From Allomyces macrogynus ATCC 38327 (lineage: Eukaryota > Blastocladiomycota > Blastocladiomycetes > Blastocladiales > Blastocladiaceae): a stretch of DNA of 64,000 nucleotides. Below the pieces are notes generated by a model. The model was given only the letters and a program-made list of their open reading frames with translations. It was not told the DNA's origin and ran no database searches. Made by a program: the position numbers and the translations under genes. Each line of letters opens with the position of its first letter. Position 1 is the stretch's first letter. Shown here piece by piece: positions 46,201 through 56,831 of the stretch. The stretch lies in the NCBI GenBank assembly GCA_000151295.1, contig GG745340.1, positions 825,654 to 889,653 on the forward strand, written 5' to 3'.

Positions 46201-46827
46201 AAGGACCGCGGGATGCAGCTGTGGGACGTCCGCGCCGCTGCACCCGTCGTCGTCCTGCAGGGCCACAAGAACTCGGTCATTTCCGTCGCCCTCGCACCGG
46301 CGCCTCCGGCCCTCCCGCGCTTGCCGGGCGCCGCGTCGACCGCCGGGACCATGGTTCTCGTGACCGGGTCCGGCGACCAGCGCGCGCGCGTCTGGCGGTG
46401 CGACCTGCTCCCGCCGCCACCCGGCGCGCCCGCGGGACCCTATGCGCCGCCGCCGCCGCAAATGCCGCAGCATGCGTACTATGCGCCGCCAGAGTACACG
46501 GCGCCGCCGCCGCCGCAACAGCAACAGCAGCCGCCTCAGGGTACGCAGTCGCAGCAGCCGGCGCCGCAGTACAGTTACCCGCCGCCGCCACCGCCAGCAC
46601 ACCACCACCAGTCGCCGCCGTACGGGTCGCCCGCGTTCCACGCGCCGCAGCCAACAGACCGCGCGTCAGTCGAGCCCGCTGTGGCCGCCGCCGCGGCCGC
46701 GCTTGCGGCGGCGTCGTCGGCTGCGGCGGCCGCGGCAGCAGCGAATCCGGACGAGCATGGCGGTGGTGGTGGGGGGCAGCCGCCAGTCTCGTCGGCGGCC
46801 GCGGGGCACGGGTCGGCGCTGGCATGA
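43203..46827 (+). CDS. TUP1: Tup1/Groucho-type WD40 transcriptional corepressor
   Basis: Two exons (43203-44070 and 44276-46827) give 1139 aa across a 205-bp intron. After a 235-residue His/Gln/Pro-rich N-terminal tail comes the Tup1 tetramerisation coiled coil, which spans the junction: VRLSELLEASRHELAAVLHEA, then LKMQLADMTTLQQHL and FKAASEDEIRSLHAEIG. A Gln/Ala repeat and Pro-rich linker lead to seven WD40 repeats from about residue 640: SVVCCTSFSPKGEYLATG, VCFSPDARLLASG with RLWDF, HENDIYSLDYAPSG, VTSVAFSPCSRYLATG, HLDSVYSVAFRKDG, HKDFVLSVAYSADG with QLWDV and a last blade VSVALA to RVWRC. An acidic insert sits between blades 3 and 4. The tail is Pro/Gln/Ala-rich. It is expected to work with a Cyc8-like partner, recruited by DNA-binding proteins. 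The N-terminal extension before the coiled coil is unusual, since yeast Tup1 starts with the coil. Confidence 0.93.
44445..44559 (+). repeat. In-frame QQQA tandem repeat inside the Tup1-like gene
   Basis: About nine near-identical 12-bp units encoding Gln-Gln-Gln-Ala, with CAA/CAG interchanged between units. It lies between the tetramerisation coil and the WD40 domain and is likely length-variable. Confidence 0.85.
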
Positions 46828-47519
46828 CACGGATTGGGAGCATAGTGGGCGTGATATGGTTTGACTGGCGTTTTTTCCACGTTGGGTGCGATGTTTTGAT
46901 GCTTTGGTCGCGGCCGCTACTGGGCGTCAGCTAGGTCCGATGGGGGGTCGTGTCGGTTTTGTTCGTTTCGAGTTCTCGTGTTCCAGTATATATTTTCTTT
47001 TCTCGCTGATTGCACCGAGCCGTCCATTTGAGATTCTATTCTTCGGCGTTCAACTTGTTCCTGTCCGCCATGGTGCAAGGCAGAAAGGGAGAGGCGAGCA
47101 GTCACACGTCATGTTGGGCGAGGTTCGCGTCGTTCATTGTGAACAAAACCTCAACGTAAATGGGAGTGTGCAGGATGTACAGTATCATGTCCGTCCTGTC
47201 ACCCGTCTGCGATCCCACTTCCATATCTTTGACCTGCTTGCTTCGTTTGGCGTGCAGATGGATGGTTTTGTCGCGCTTGCAACATGACAAGCCTGCGAAA
47301 TGTGAGCTCCACTTAGGTATTGGCAGCCAATGGGCAAACGGACATCTTTTCCACGTTCTCCAACACAACAAGAACGCGGGCGCGAGAAAACAACAAACCC
47401 AACAACACCCACATCACGTTGACCACCAATTGCGGTGGCGGATTTTGGCCTGCAAAGTATTTGTCGCGGGTAGATCTGAAGCAGCGCCGCCACTGGGAGA
47501 GCAATCGTGCTGGCTGACC
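46828..47519. other. Tup1-like 3' flank grading into the low-CpG island
   Basis: T-rich 3' flank after the Tup1-like stop. Composition shifts to lower GC from about 46.97 kb. A minus-strand LRR-like fragment (for example VKDMEVGSQTGD) is visible near 47.1-47.3 kb. No intact gene. Confidence 0.45.
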
Positions 47520-47600
47520 CCTTTGTCCAAATTGATCACGACCATGGTAACGTCGACAGCATGCACCACGTTCACAACAATCCGTTTCGGAAACGGGAGC
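47520..47600 (-). repeat. Module 1, copy A of decayed LRR-like family
   Basis: The minus-strand reading gives KRIVVNVVHAVDV followed by VVINLDKG. It shows clear pattern similarity with copies at 48130-48212 and 50287-50370: basic residue, hydrophobic-x-V-V repeats, then an L-x-K ending. The surrounding frame is broken. Confidence 0.55.
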
Positions 47601-48129
47601 CAATGGCGATAATAGTCTCGCAGCGTGCAAATTGTGAGTTTTCGAACAGTGAGCTGATCATGGTTCCGTTTGGTAGCAAAGCAGAGTCGAAGAAAGGTTA
47701 AGGAAGGAGCGTCCTCTCATCAATCATGTCCACTCTCTAGTTCTCCTCAGATTTCAGTTCTCACATTTCTCCACCTGGTTGTGTACGTCTTGGGCCCTGA
47801 ACTCATAATATTTCGTCAGGAGCTGGCGCTCAAGCTCATACACGACTTCATGCCTCATCTGGAATGTTGCTAGCTCTCAAGACTGCAAAATGCAAAATGG
47901 AGGCACGGCATGCAATCCGGTGCGCGTTGTGGAACCATTTCTCTTTGTTGCTAGGTTCAGATGGTTGGAAACGCTGATGCGCTCACTTTGGAAGCCATTG
48001 ATACCAAGTTGACATGCAACATCAGTGGTTGCAGATGCAAATATGGCTTGTCATCGTCATCTTCGTCCCAGCCGTCCCGCGCTGGGCGGGGATCGTCCTC
48101 TGCTGGGCGAGGGTGCAAGGGCCTTGAGC

Positions 48130-48212
48130 CCCTTTTTCAACTCATTCACAGCCACGTCCACACTGACGACGTGCATCACACGCATGACAAATCGCTTTGC
48201 GAGCGGGTTCAG
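48130..48212 (-). repeat. Module 1, copy B
   Basis: The minus-strand reading gives LAKRFVMRVMHVVSV followed by VAVNELKKG, aligned with copies A and C. Confidence 0.55.
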
Positions 48213-49514
48213 ATTTCAGGTGCGCCCAAGTACATGCCAGACCGGATGCCCTTCATGGTATTTGAGCATGATCGCGTCCATGGGTTCACCATTGCTGATG
48301 TGGTGCAGAGTGGGGCAAGGAGCCCTGAGTCAAAGGGAGACTGCAGACTGCAATGGGCGTGGCTGTTCTTTATTTAAAGACAAGAATAACGGCGCAAACA
48401 ATCCCCAACATAGCAAGAGGAGCGCGAGCCCAGTGGTTTGCAAAGGACTGTGTGCCACTGGTGCAACCAAGTTGTACCACCACATCACTTGTGGTGACCA
48501 TTGGCAGTGATTCCAACCCAGTCACCAAGAACACGGCCATATACGGTCTGGGTCGGACGTCATCAATGTGGGCGCAGTTGCAAGGGCACCTGCTCACCCA
48601 TGTACACATCATGCCAAACTAGATGCAGTAACACATCAATTGCCCACAATTTCTTGACCAAAAATGGTTGTGATATTGGGATTGCCTGACAGTTTGGCAA
48701 GAAGCTGGAAGTGCAAAGAAGGGGCCTGGACAGTCCGTGCATTCATGGGCACACCATGCAGCACGTTGTGCCAGGCAACTCGACATGTGTGACATTGGGC
48801 GCCTGGATGGTGGACAAGACTTGCTGTAGTACGACAAGCGATGTGACATGGGCCAGGACAGGGACATGATTGTTGCTCCATTGACAAAGTGAACATGGAA
48901 GAATGAGAGTCAAGAGCAGGAGGGCATCAAGTGCAGCTCTAGAGACGCGTGTTGGATCAATTATGTGCTTGTCCTTTTTGACGATGAGCGTTGAAACGGA
49001 TAACCACGGAGAGGTGTGTTGCAGAGCAAGCTCATCAACATGGAGCATTTCAAGTTGTGGCATGACCATGACTGCCCAGCTGATCCACCTTGGTGCCTTT
49101 GACCACAAAATTGGTGAGCATTGGGAACAGAATTGGCATCAACAGCGCCATATCAGAAAACAGGCAGTACACAGTGGAATGGTGGGCAAGGTGGGCAAGG
49201 TGAAGCAAGGATGTAGCAGGTTGGGCCAGATGCATGTGGTGCAGCTGGATGCGCTTCATTGAGAGATGCATGATGCACAGGAGATTGGCATCTGACAGGG
49301 GAATCTCGGCTGGCAACTGACCAAGCAAATTGTGAGGATCAATGCCATGTTGTCCAAGACAGCAAATGGAGCTGTGGAACCATGTTGATTGCAGTGACCA
49401 AGCCCTTCATCAGGATGCGAATAACGTCCACTGTCACATCCAGTGTGCATAAGACTGGCCAAACAAACAAATGTAGTCAGTGCTTGGGTTTCATCATGAG
49501 CCTCAACCACCTTG

Positions 49515-49560
49515 GCCACAATTGTCAGCTCATGCAGTGTGCTGGTGAGCAAATACAAGT
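49515..49560 (-). repeat. Module 2, copy 1
   Basis: Minus-strand reading YLLTSTLHELTIVAKV. At DNA level it shares CAGTGTGCTGG and flanking matches with 51050-51098. Confidence 0.5.
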
Positions 49561-50286
49561 CACTGATGATTAATTTCACAACAACGCCTACAGGTGCATG
49601 GAACTGCAAGACTTGTGCTGTGGGGAGCATATCTGCGCACAAGCTGGCACATTGCCCCTCTCTTCACCATTGGTGGCAAAAGTACCCCTAATCTTCTCAG
49701 TCAATTGTACGTCAAGAAGGCATGCCCCACAAGTGCAGCAAACTCCAACAACCAGCTGTCACAGTCACACTGCAAGATATCTTGTTGCACCAGCATGTGC
49801 CAGACTGGGTACATTTGGTATACTGCCTTGTTTGTGACTAGCATGACCTCATTCATGGCCACATCTCACAGTGGCCAAGCCACTCAAGAGATTGGACGGC
49901 TTGTGGAGCAAATGCTGTGTCAGTTCACCCAGGCATGATGGGCAGCAGTGCCAGCTGTTTGCAATTTGATGAAATCTGGCCATGTCACTTTGTGCTGCTG
50001 ATGCTCTGCAAAATGTTTTTCAGGTCCATTAATCGCCATATGCGCACCAAGAATGTTGAAGACCAAGAGGAGAAAAAATCAACCAAAAACGCCTTTCAAG
50101 AGTGGCCAACTTCCTCCAAAACTCTGTGCACAAGCAGCTTCAGGTTGAGCATAGAAAACTTGGATTCCAATACCTGCTTGAAGTCAAGCAGGACTGCAGG
50201 TTCTTTGATAACCACATCGACCAGCAACTGTACATGCTCCCAATCCCTGCTTGATGTTGTCCCAGTGCAAGCAAACAATGTGATCA

Positions 50287-50370
50287 CCTTGGCCAATTTG
50301 TTCACAGCAACTGCAACCTTGTCCACCCGCACAACACGCACAACCAGCCATTTGGCAAGCAGTGCATAGA
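50287..50370 (-). repeat. Module 1, copy C
   Basis: The minus-strand reading gives LAKWLVVRVVRVDKV followed by VAVNKLAKV, aligned with copies A and B. Confidence 0.55.
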
Positions 50371-51049
50371 TCCGTGTGGCATGACGCGTGAGCAGACGCC
50401 AAATGGGGTGCCCCTGATGATGCTTGACCACGACTTGGTCCAACACATTGGTCTCACCCAAGATGATGGCGGCTGACATGCACTTCATGTTGGGTCAGCA
50501 TGAGAGTGTTGCAAGAAGTGTCACATGGATGTGTTGGGTATGGACAGATTGCACCACTGCAGGAACAATGCACACAATGTTGGACATGGTGCACACAAAG
50601 TTAGGTCGCTCATCATTGAGTGTGACCATGTGTGTCACCTTGGGCACCAAGATGGAGGCCTCACCATCTGGTGAGGCCATGAGGGATGTGAAAACGTAGC
50701 AAATATGCAGCAAAGTATTGGCAACTTGAAGCAGGTGCACAAGCATGACTTGAACCCTGCCAAGCATGAGACTGGTGCACAAAAGATCAGGAAAAGCAGG
50801 CAGAGCTTTTTGGCGGGTTTTTGGACCAGTGCAACTTGTGGCACTTGTTGCATTGACAACTAGTGGCAACACAAAGCAAGCAAGCCAGTGGAAGGACACT
50901 TTGTGAAGCTGTTAAGCCAGCGCCTTTCATGGCTTGAAAAACATCGACTGACACGTCCAAACAGTGCAATACTGGCCACATGAGCGTGTCCAGGACCACC
51001 ATTGCATTCCCTTTGGTCGCATCCAGCTAGGTCTCATCCACTGAGGTCA

Positions 51050-51098
51050 CAAGCGTCATTTCACACAGTGTGCTGGCAAGCATATAAAGGTGGTGTGG
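51050..51098 (-). repeat. Module 2, copy 2
   Basis: Minus-strand reading YMLASTLCEMTLVTSV, matching module 2 copy 1. A stop follows a few codons later. Confidence 0.5.
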
Positions 51099-51217
51099 TG
51101 CATAATGAACGTCAAGGTGACCCCAGTGAGCACATGCGTGCTCATAACCTGCAATTGCAGGACGTGCGTCAGCATTTGGACCAGTTGACCACCAGCATGC
51201 AGGACCTCCACATCAAG

Positions 51218-51948
51218 TTACTGCAAGTTTGGAAAGGAAAGGGCCCTGGCAAGCTCACTCCAATCAGAAGCGGCCATGTGAAGAGAGAGTGGTGTCAACC
51301 TATTACTGAGGAGTGGGATACCATTGAGAAATGCACCAGCTAGTATTTGGTCAAACTTGGGTAAGCAAAGCACAGTCAAGTTGGGGAACTGAGCAACAAT
51401 GGGAGGGAGAAAACGCATGTTGCTGATATCCTCAAGCACGACAGAATGGACATGGTCTGCACGAATAAGAAGTGTGTGCACAGTGGCAATGTTGGTGATG
51501 CGAATCAAGCAATGAGAACTGGGAGCACCAGCACCTGTGCTGGCAACTTGCAACACGTCATCAATCTCAAACACCCAAGTGCAAGCACTGACCCCACCAT
51601 TTCTGGCCAAGACACGAAAACCAAGCGGCCGACCACCGCGATCATTGGACTCCTGCGATCCAGCGACACAAGATCTGCCAAGTGACAGGTGCCAGCCGCG
51701 CACGACCATGTCAACAGCAATCCGCCATGAATGACACGTATTGCACAGCGCTAACAGCGTCGACGCCACATAGGGTCAAGGTGACTGAGCGGTGTCAAGT
51801 ATTTCTCGTCATTGCAGATGAGATGCTCAGCAGTCAAGCGGAGAATGTCGATGGGTAACTTGGCCATATTGGGCCAATTGTCGCGAGCCGTGGCAAGATT
51901 GGCGTCGAGGATTGACATGATGGTGGCGGTGGGAGAGCTATGAGCCAT
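51218..51948 (-). pseudogene. F-box-like/LRR gene, frameshifted
   Basis: From the ATG at 51948 the minus strand reads AHSSPTATIMSILDAN, then KLPIDILRLTAEHLI and TPLSHLDP, resembling the first half of an F-box. The second half expected of an F-box (STLLALCNTCHSWRIAV) is in another frame, and the switch falls at about 51760-51775 with no usable splice site. That second frame continues with LRR-like text (VHTLLIRADHVHSVVLED, FPNLTVLCLPKFDQI) to a TAA at 51218. Beyond that stop, coding-like sequence goes on (LDVEVLHAGGQLVQML). Two disabling changes make this most likely a pseudogene and the least decayed member of the array. A sequencing error or unusual intron cannot be excluded. Confidence 0.55.
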
Positions 51949-52396
51949 GGAGGGAAATGGCCGGCAGCGCCGCTGCTGTTGCTGGCGCGATGATGGCGAG
52001 CACATTGAGGTCAAGACCGATTTGCTGGCAGCAGGTGGAGAAGAGGCGCGCAAGCCGGCTGCAGTATGATGAGGGTGAGGAGGGCGCGCTCTAGGGAGCC
52101 AAAGGTCGCGTCTGCGCGGTTGGGTCTGGCCGAATCGATCCGGCAGGATCCCAAAGTTAGCAGGCCAGGCATGGAGAGAGTGAACAGGCCCTAAACCAGC
52201 GTGCATTTTGTTCTTGCAGCATACAGGGCTCGGCCGTCTCTACAGAAATCAAGCACGGCGCGGCAAAATCCAAACAAGAGCCCCCACGGACAAAGGATAA
52301 GATGACACGGCCTAATCTGACGCGACACGACACGACACGACACGACACGACCTCACGTCGTTCTACTTCGCGCGACGACATCCCCACACCGCGCCC
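51949..52396. other. Flank of F-box pseudogene and 3' flank of next gene
   Basis: Composition returns to normal GC. A short ACGAC repeat at about 52323-52352 (five to six units). No gene. Confidence 0.45.
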
Positions 52397-55300
52397 TCAA
52401 CGCCACACAGGCACCGACGACCGGTTGCGTCGCGACGTGGCTGACCCCGTCGACGACACCCACGACCGCCGCGACAATACCGCGTCCGATGACAGTGTAT
52501 CAATACTGCTAATCCGCGAATTGGCCGGGGTCGCGCCACAAACGACCACGGGCCCCGTGGGCCGGAACGCCGGGTTCCCCGAGGACCCCGTCACAACCAT
52601 CGACACGGGCCGGCGCACGGGACGGACACCGATCCCACCGGCGCGCGCAAGCGGTGGCGTATCGGGCCGCGACGACGAAAACGTGGGCGTGGTCGGGCGC
52701 GACCGCGCGCGCGAGTGCGGTGGTGGGACGGCGAGAGTCGACCAGGATGAGGTCGACGAGGAAGGGGAGGACGGGGACGGGCGCTGAACGGACTCTGCGC
52801 CCCGGGCGACGACTTCACCGTCCGCGTCCGACTTTGTGTCGGTTTCCGGTGCAGGCGACGAGGGTGCCGCGGGGAGCGGTTTCCCGCCGGCGACGGGAGT
52901 GACAGGCGGCGTGACCGGGTCGGTGCAGTCGGTCACATTCTTGTTGAGCGCGCGCGACAGCTCCGCCTCGACGCGATCGAGCACGTGCTCAATGACTGTG
53001 CGAATGGACGTGCAGTCGCCGCGCAGTACCACGTCCGAGACGGACGCGACCAGGTCCGTGTCGGGCAGCGACGCCATGGACGCGCGCAGCACGCGCTGCC
53101 GCGACACGGCCACGGCAATCGCGGCCGTTGTTGCTGGGTCGAGGACCAGGTCCGTGGATGCTGACGACGACGAAGCGGCGGCTGTTAGTGGCTTGGGCGG
53201 GAGTGGCGGTGGGACTGGTGAACGCGGGGTCGGTGGTGGGGGTGGCGGAACGAGCGGAGACATGGGTGGGTCCGGGAAGACCGTGGCCGAGGGTGGCATG
53301 ACGGCGGGTAACGGGGGCATTGGCGGAATCGGTTCGCCGAGCGCCGACGCGGCGGGCGGTGCATACAGGTGGAGCAAGTCGCCAGGGCGCAGCATGAGAG
53401 GAGACACAGCGCCAAGAGACCGTGCGCGGCGATGCCGGGACACGACCGTGGGCAGCGGTGACGGCGGCGGGCGGATGGGACGGAGTGACGGCGACGTCTG
53501 CAGCGACGCTGGCGGCTTCGACATGGCGGTTTCTGCTCCATTTGCGTCGTCGTCGTCCTTTTCGTTCCCGTTTTCAGACCGAGTCGAGGCCGACGAGCTG
53601 TCGGACAGTACCTCCACTTTGGGCAACTCCATCGTTGCACCATACTCCTTACCAACCGTACGCGCCTGCTCGCTGCTGGTGCGACCGCGGCCCGAGACAA
53701 ACGTTGACGACGACTCGGTCGGCGACGCCGGCGCCGGGCTTGCGCACGACCGGTCCTCGGCCTCCTCGCCAATCGTCGACAGGTCGCCCTTGCCCTCCAC
53801 TGTCTTATTCTCGTCGTCGTCGTCGCCCATGGCCTGCTTGAGCTCATCAGCGCGCACACGGCCCGGCACGGGCGACGCGGCCGTGACGCGCTCCGCGGCC
53901 CCGACGGGCAACTCGGCGACGAGCGCGTCCTGGAGCGCCTGCATATCGCGCATCTGGTCGAGCACCCCGCGCAACACCGCGCGCATTTGCGTGAGTTCGC
54001 GCTTGAGCTCCGCCTCTTGTGCAACCTCGGACCGCAACAAGTCGCGCAGCGTGGTCATTTCCTCGTTGAGCGCCTGCACGTCGTGCGCGGCGAGCAACGC
54101 GCGCGGTGGTGCCGTCGGGCCCGTCCATGCGCCACCGTCAAAATGCACGTGCTGCTGCTGCTGCTGCTGCTGCCTGCGCATCGACCGGTTCGATGCGCGG
54201 CGCGTAAGATGCGGTGGAGCGCCAACGACCGACGCGACCGAGGCCCGGCGGTGCCGGCTGCTGCTGCTGACCGTCTGGTCGTTGCCGCCGTGGGTCGTGG
54301 TCGTCGTGGTCGTCGTGGTCGTCGTTTGCGCGGCACCGTACCCAAATGCCGAAAAGAACCCCCGCGCAAACTGCATGTAACCCGGTGGGCTCGAGGGTGC
54401 GTCGCCCGTGACCGACGCGCGGCGCGAGTTTGGGCCGGACATGGGTGGCGACGACGCCGCGACTGGCGGTGCCGGTGCGTGCCGCGGCCCTTGCGCCCAC
54501 TCGCTCGGCGGAACACTGCGCGTTGGCATTTCCGGGACCCACCGGCGCGTGCGGCGCGTCGTGCGGTGGGCCGACGGGCCGGGGGCAATGGAGCTCGCGT
54601 CCGACTCGGACCCGCTCGAGGAACTCGCCCACGCGCCACCATCGCCCGACGCAGAAGCGAGATCGTCGTCGGACACGAGGTAATCGTCATCATCCGTCCT
54701 TGCGCGCGCCGGATCGTCGCCGTATGCGTGCATCCCGTACGCAAGTGCGGCCACGGCACGGCAACCGTTATGTCGTGGTCGTACTGCGGGTGCCAGTCGC
54801 TACTATCCTCCTCGTCGTGACCGAACGACGCGCGCCTCCGCGGTGGCCTGTACGCCGCGTCGCGCCCGCGATGCCGCCTTCCATACGGCAGTGGCGGCAC
54901 GCCGCGCCCATCGCCCGGGTGCGCAGGTGCGCGGTACCGGTTGAGTGCAGGTGCGAGGGGTGGCGACGCGCGCGCGACGCGACGGACCGCGGCTGTACGG
55001 TGCCGGTGCCGCCGCCGGTGCGCGGACCGCGCACGCGCCTCGGCAATCGCCACGGCCCAGACGTCGCTGTCCGAGTCGTCGTAGCCATGGGCACGGTGTG
55101 GCGGCGCGAGGTGTGGCCGCGCGCGTGAGGATGGTGGGCCGAGCGCGGCGGCGAGAACGGTGCGCGTGACGTGTGCGAGCTCGCGGCGCAAGTGGCGACG
55201 GTAAAGCGCGTGCAGGTGCCGCGAGATCAGGAACGAGACGACGCCTGGCCAGTGGGGCAGAGGAACGGAACGGAACAACACGGTCAGCGCTCGCTCTGGG

Positions 55301-55632
55301 TCCAAAGAGTCCGCACGCCATGAACATCTGTGGAACGGAAACACAGAGCACGCACCCATTACGGGCACGGCTGCCATGGCCAGCGCGAACGCCACGAGCC
55401 AGTACCGCCGCTGCACGCGGTGCAGTCCGTGCGCGAGTGCTGCGTGCACGGCCGCACCGCCGCCGGCCGCCGATGCGGCAGCGCTCGCGGCAGCGGCAAC
55501 GGCAGCGAGTGTCGGGTCTGTGTTGGATGCACTTGCAGCGGGCGTGCCAAACAGCAGCGACCACAGCAGCGCGGCCTTGCTGGCGCTGCTCAAGCCGGCC
55601 GCACCGCCAGAGCCGGCGGGCGGCGTCGCCAT
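52397..55632 (-). CDS. Large membrane-anchored low-complexity protein, unrecognised
   Basis: Minus-strand exons 55356-55632, 54755-55244 and 52397-54698 give about 1022 aa. The N-terminal ~70 residues are Ala-rich, followed by one hydrophobic span (WLVAFALAMAAVPVMGVVSFLI) ending in a basic patch (HLHALYRRHLRREL), so a single-pass anchor with a long soluble part is likely. Then come acidic, Ser-rich and Thr-run segments (11 Thr), seven Gln, a coiled-coil stretch (LNEEMTTLRDLLRSEVAQEAELKREL) and Pro-rich clusters (PPPPPPTPRSP). DTDLVASVSDVVLRGD and the following TVIEHVLDRVEAEL look like an ordered helical element. The second junction relies on a weak GTGGCC donor and CAAG acceptor (56 bp) and may instead be a frameshift. 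The first intron (111 bp) is a multiple of three and may be retained. No family recognised. Confidence 0.6.
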
Positions 55633-56216
55633 GTGTCGTGGTCAGTTGGCGCGCTCACGGCGTGGAATCGGCGGCTGGGGCGACTTGTCGGCAGCGGCCA
55701 CTGCGCCGCATGGGCGGCTGGGAAGCAGCAGTGTCGACTCGGGGAGCGATGGTACAGCTGCGGGTCGGCTTGGACTGACGCGGAGAGAGCGCGGCGACGC
55801 GCCGGGAGAGCCGCGAGCAGCGCGTTGTCGGTCGCTGTGGTCGTCGTGGTTGTCGCTTGTCGTCGGGGATGGAGGCAGCGCCTGATGTGCCTGTTGGTCA
55901 GGATGTTCCACAGTCGTCGCGGTGTCTGGCGTTTCGGCACAAGATGAAAAACGAGAGAGCCCGGGATCCGTGCACGTCATGACCGCTAATCCCGGATCGT
56001 TGACATCATCTGAGGATTCCAGACCCCACTCCCCGAATCCAACTTTTTGTCAGTTCCATTGATCCATCCGCCTCTGCCAACAGAGTCCTAAATGTGCAAT
56101 TTCGGGTCCGTCTGGCGGGATCACGATTCACGAACAACGGTCGTTCTTGCCAGACGGGGTCTTGACCTTCACGTCCAGATACTCTGTAAAGTCCAATTTT
56201 AGAATTAAAATTCCGA
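55633..56216. other. Intergenic before the tRNA gene
   Basis: Promoter side of the minus-strand gene; becomes AT-richer at 55.98-56.2 kb near the tRNA. No further gene seen. Confidence 0.45.
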
Positions 56217-56288
56217 GCATCAGTAGTGTAGTGGTTAACATTCTTCCCTTCCAAGGAAGCGGCCCGGGTTCGAACCCCGGCTGATGCA
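56217..56288 (+). tRNA. tRNA-Gly (anticodon UCC)
   Basis: 72-nt cloverleaf without intron. The acceptor stem GCATCAG pairs with CTGATGC, with discriminator A. The D arm is GTGT/ACAT around AGTGGTTA. The anticodon stem CTTCC/GGAAG encloses the loop CTTCCAA, giving anticodon TCC. The T arm CCGGG-TTCGAAC-CCCGG is perfect and provides the B box; the A box is TAGTGTAGTGG. CCA is not encoded, as usual in eukaryotes. Confidence 0.96.
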
Positions 56289-56831
56289 TCCACGCTGCGT
56301 TCCGATAGAGCAGGCGTCGATGACCTGTGAGTTTTTGGTCTCTTTTAGTTTCGTTCTCATTTCTCTCACAAAAAGCAGCAAGAACCTCGCCAAGGCCGCT
56401 CATTTTTCTTCTTCTCTCTGGAAAACCAGCACAACGTCCTCCACCCTTTGAACTGGTGGCCCTGCCGTGCACGCTCTGTCGTCCTTTGAGTGTGTGGTCC
56501 GTGATGCTTCTTTCACCAACGAGTCGCCGCGGTCGTCGCGACCGTGCTCTGCTCTCGACCACCACCCCCGCAGCGCACCGATCGCGCAGCAGCGACCACC
56601 GCGTGATCTCGCCGACGGCCACTGGCCCGCAACTGACCAGCTCGCTTGTTCTGTGGCCACGATGGATCCCCCTGGCGCTGCGCCATCCAACCCGCTGCAC
56701 CGTATCTGCATCCGCTCGCCTCGTCGACCACGTCTGTGAAATGCCATGGCGTCGCCGATCCAGCCTGCGTGTGTCGCCACACCGCCGACCGACGACCGTG
56801 CACCGACCTCCCAGCACTGTCCCTGCCCGCC
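56289..56831. other. Intergenic, tRNA terminator and promoter of AT-hook gene
   Basis: Pol III terminator T-run close to the tRNA, then a pyrimidine-rich leader before the next ATG. Confidence 0.45.
56332..56336 (+). terminator. Pol III terminator candidate for tRNA-Gly
   Basis: T5 run 44 bp after the tRNA 3' end, followed by T4 a few bases on. It is the first run of five T downstream. Confidence 0.5.

Larger units (their letters stand above)
47520..50899 (-). pseudogene. Array of degenerate LRR/F-box-family fragments
   Basis: Minus-strand frames with leucine-rich, beta-strand-like text occur in pieces at about 48743-49108 (PQLEMLHVDELALQH, NVTHVELPG), 49256-49642 (YLLTSTLHELTIVAKVVEA), 50096-50488 (WLVVRVVRVDKVAVAV, LLVDVVIKEPAVLLDF) and 50495-50899 (LVHLLQVANTLLHICYVFTSL). 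They are interrupted by stops and frame changes, and no start-to-stop model works. They resemble the LRR part of the F-box-like gene at 51.2-51.9 kb, so I read them as decayed tandem copies. Base composition is far from the flanking genes: lower GC, very few CpG and many TG/CA. Individual borders are approximate. Confidence 0.5.

Noticed and set aside
49600..50370. Plus-strand frames within the low-CpG island (for example 49594-49938)
   Set aside because: They lie antisense to LRR-like text and have no conserved pattern, start context or domain.
52323..52352. ACGAC repeat that might be a CRISPR-like or telomeric array
   Set aside because: Only a few contiguous 5-bp units without spacers; a simple microsatellite.
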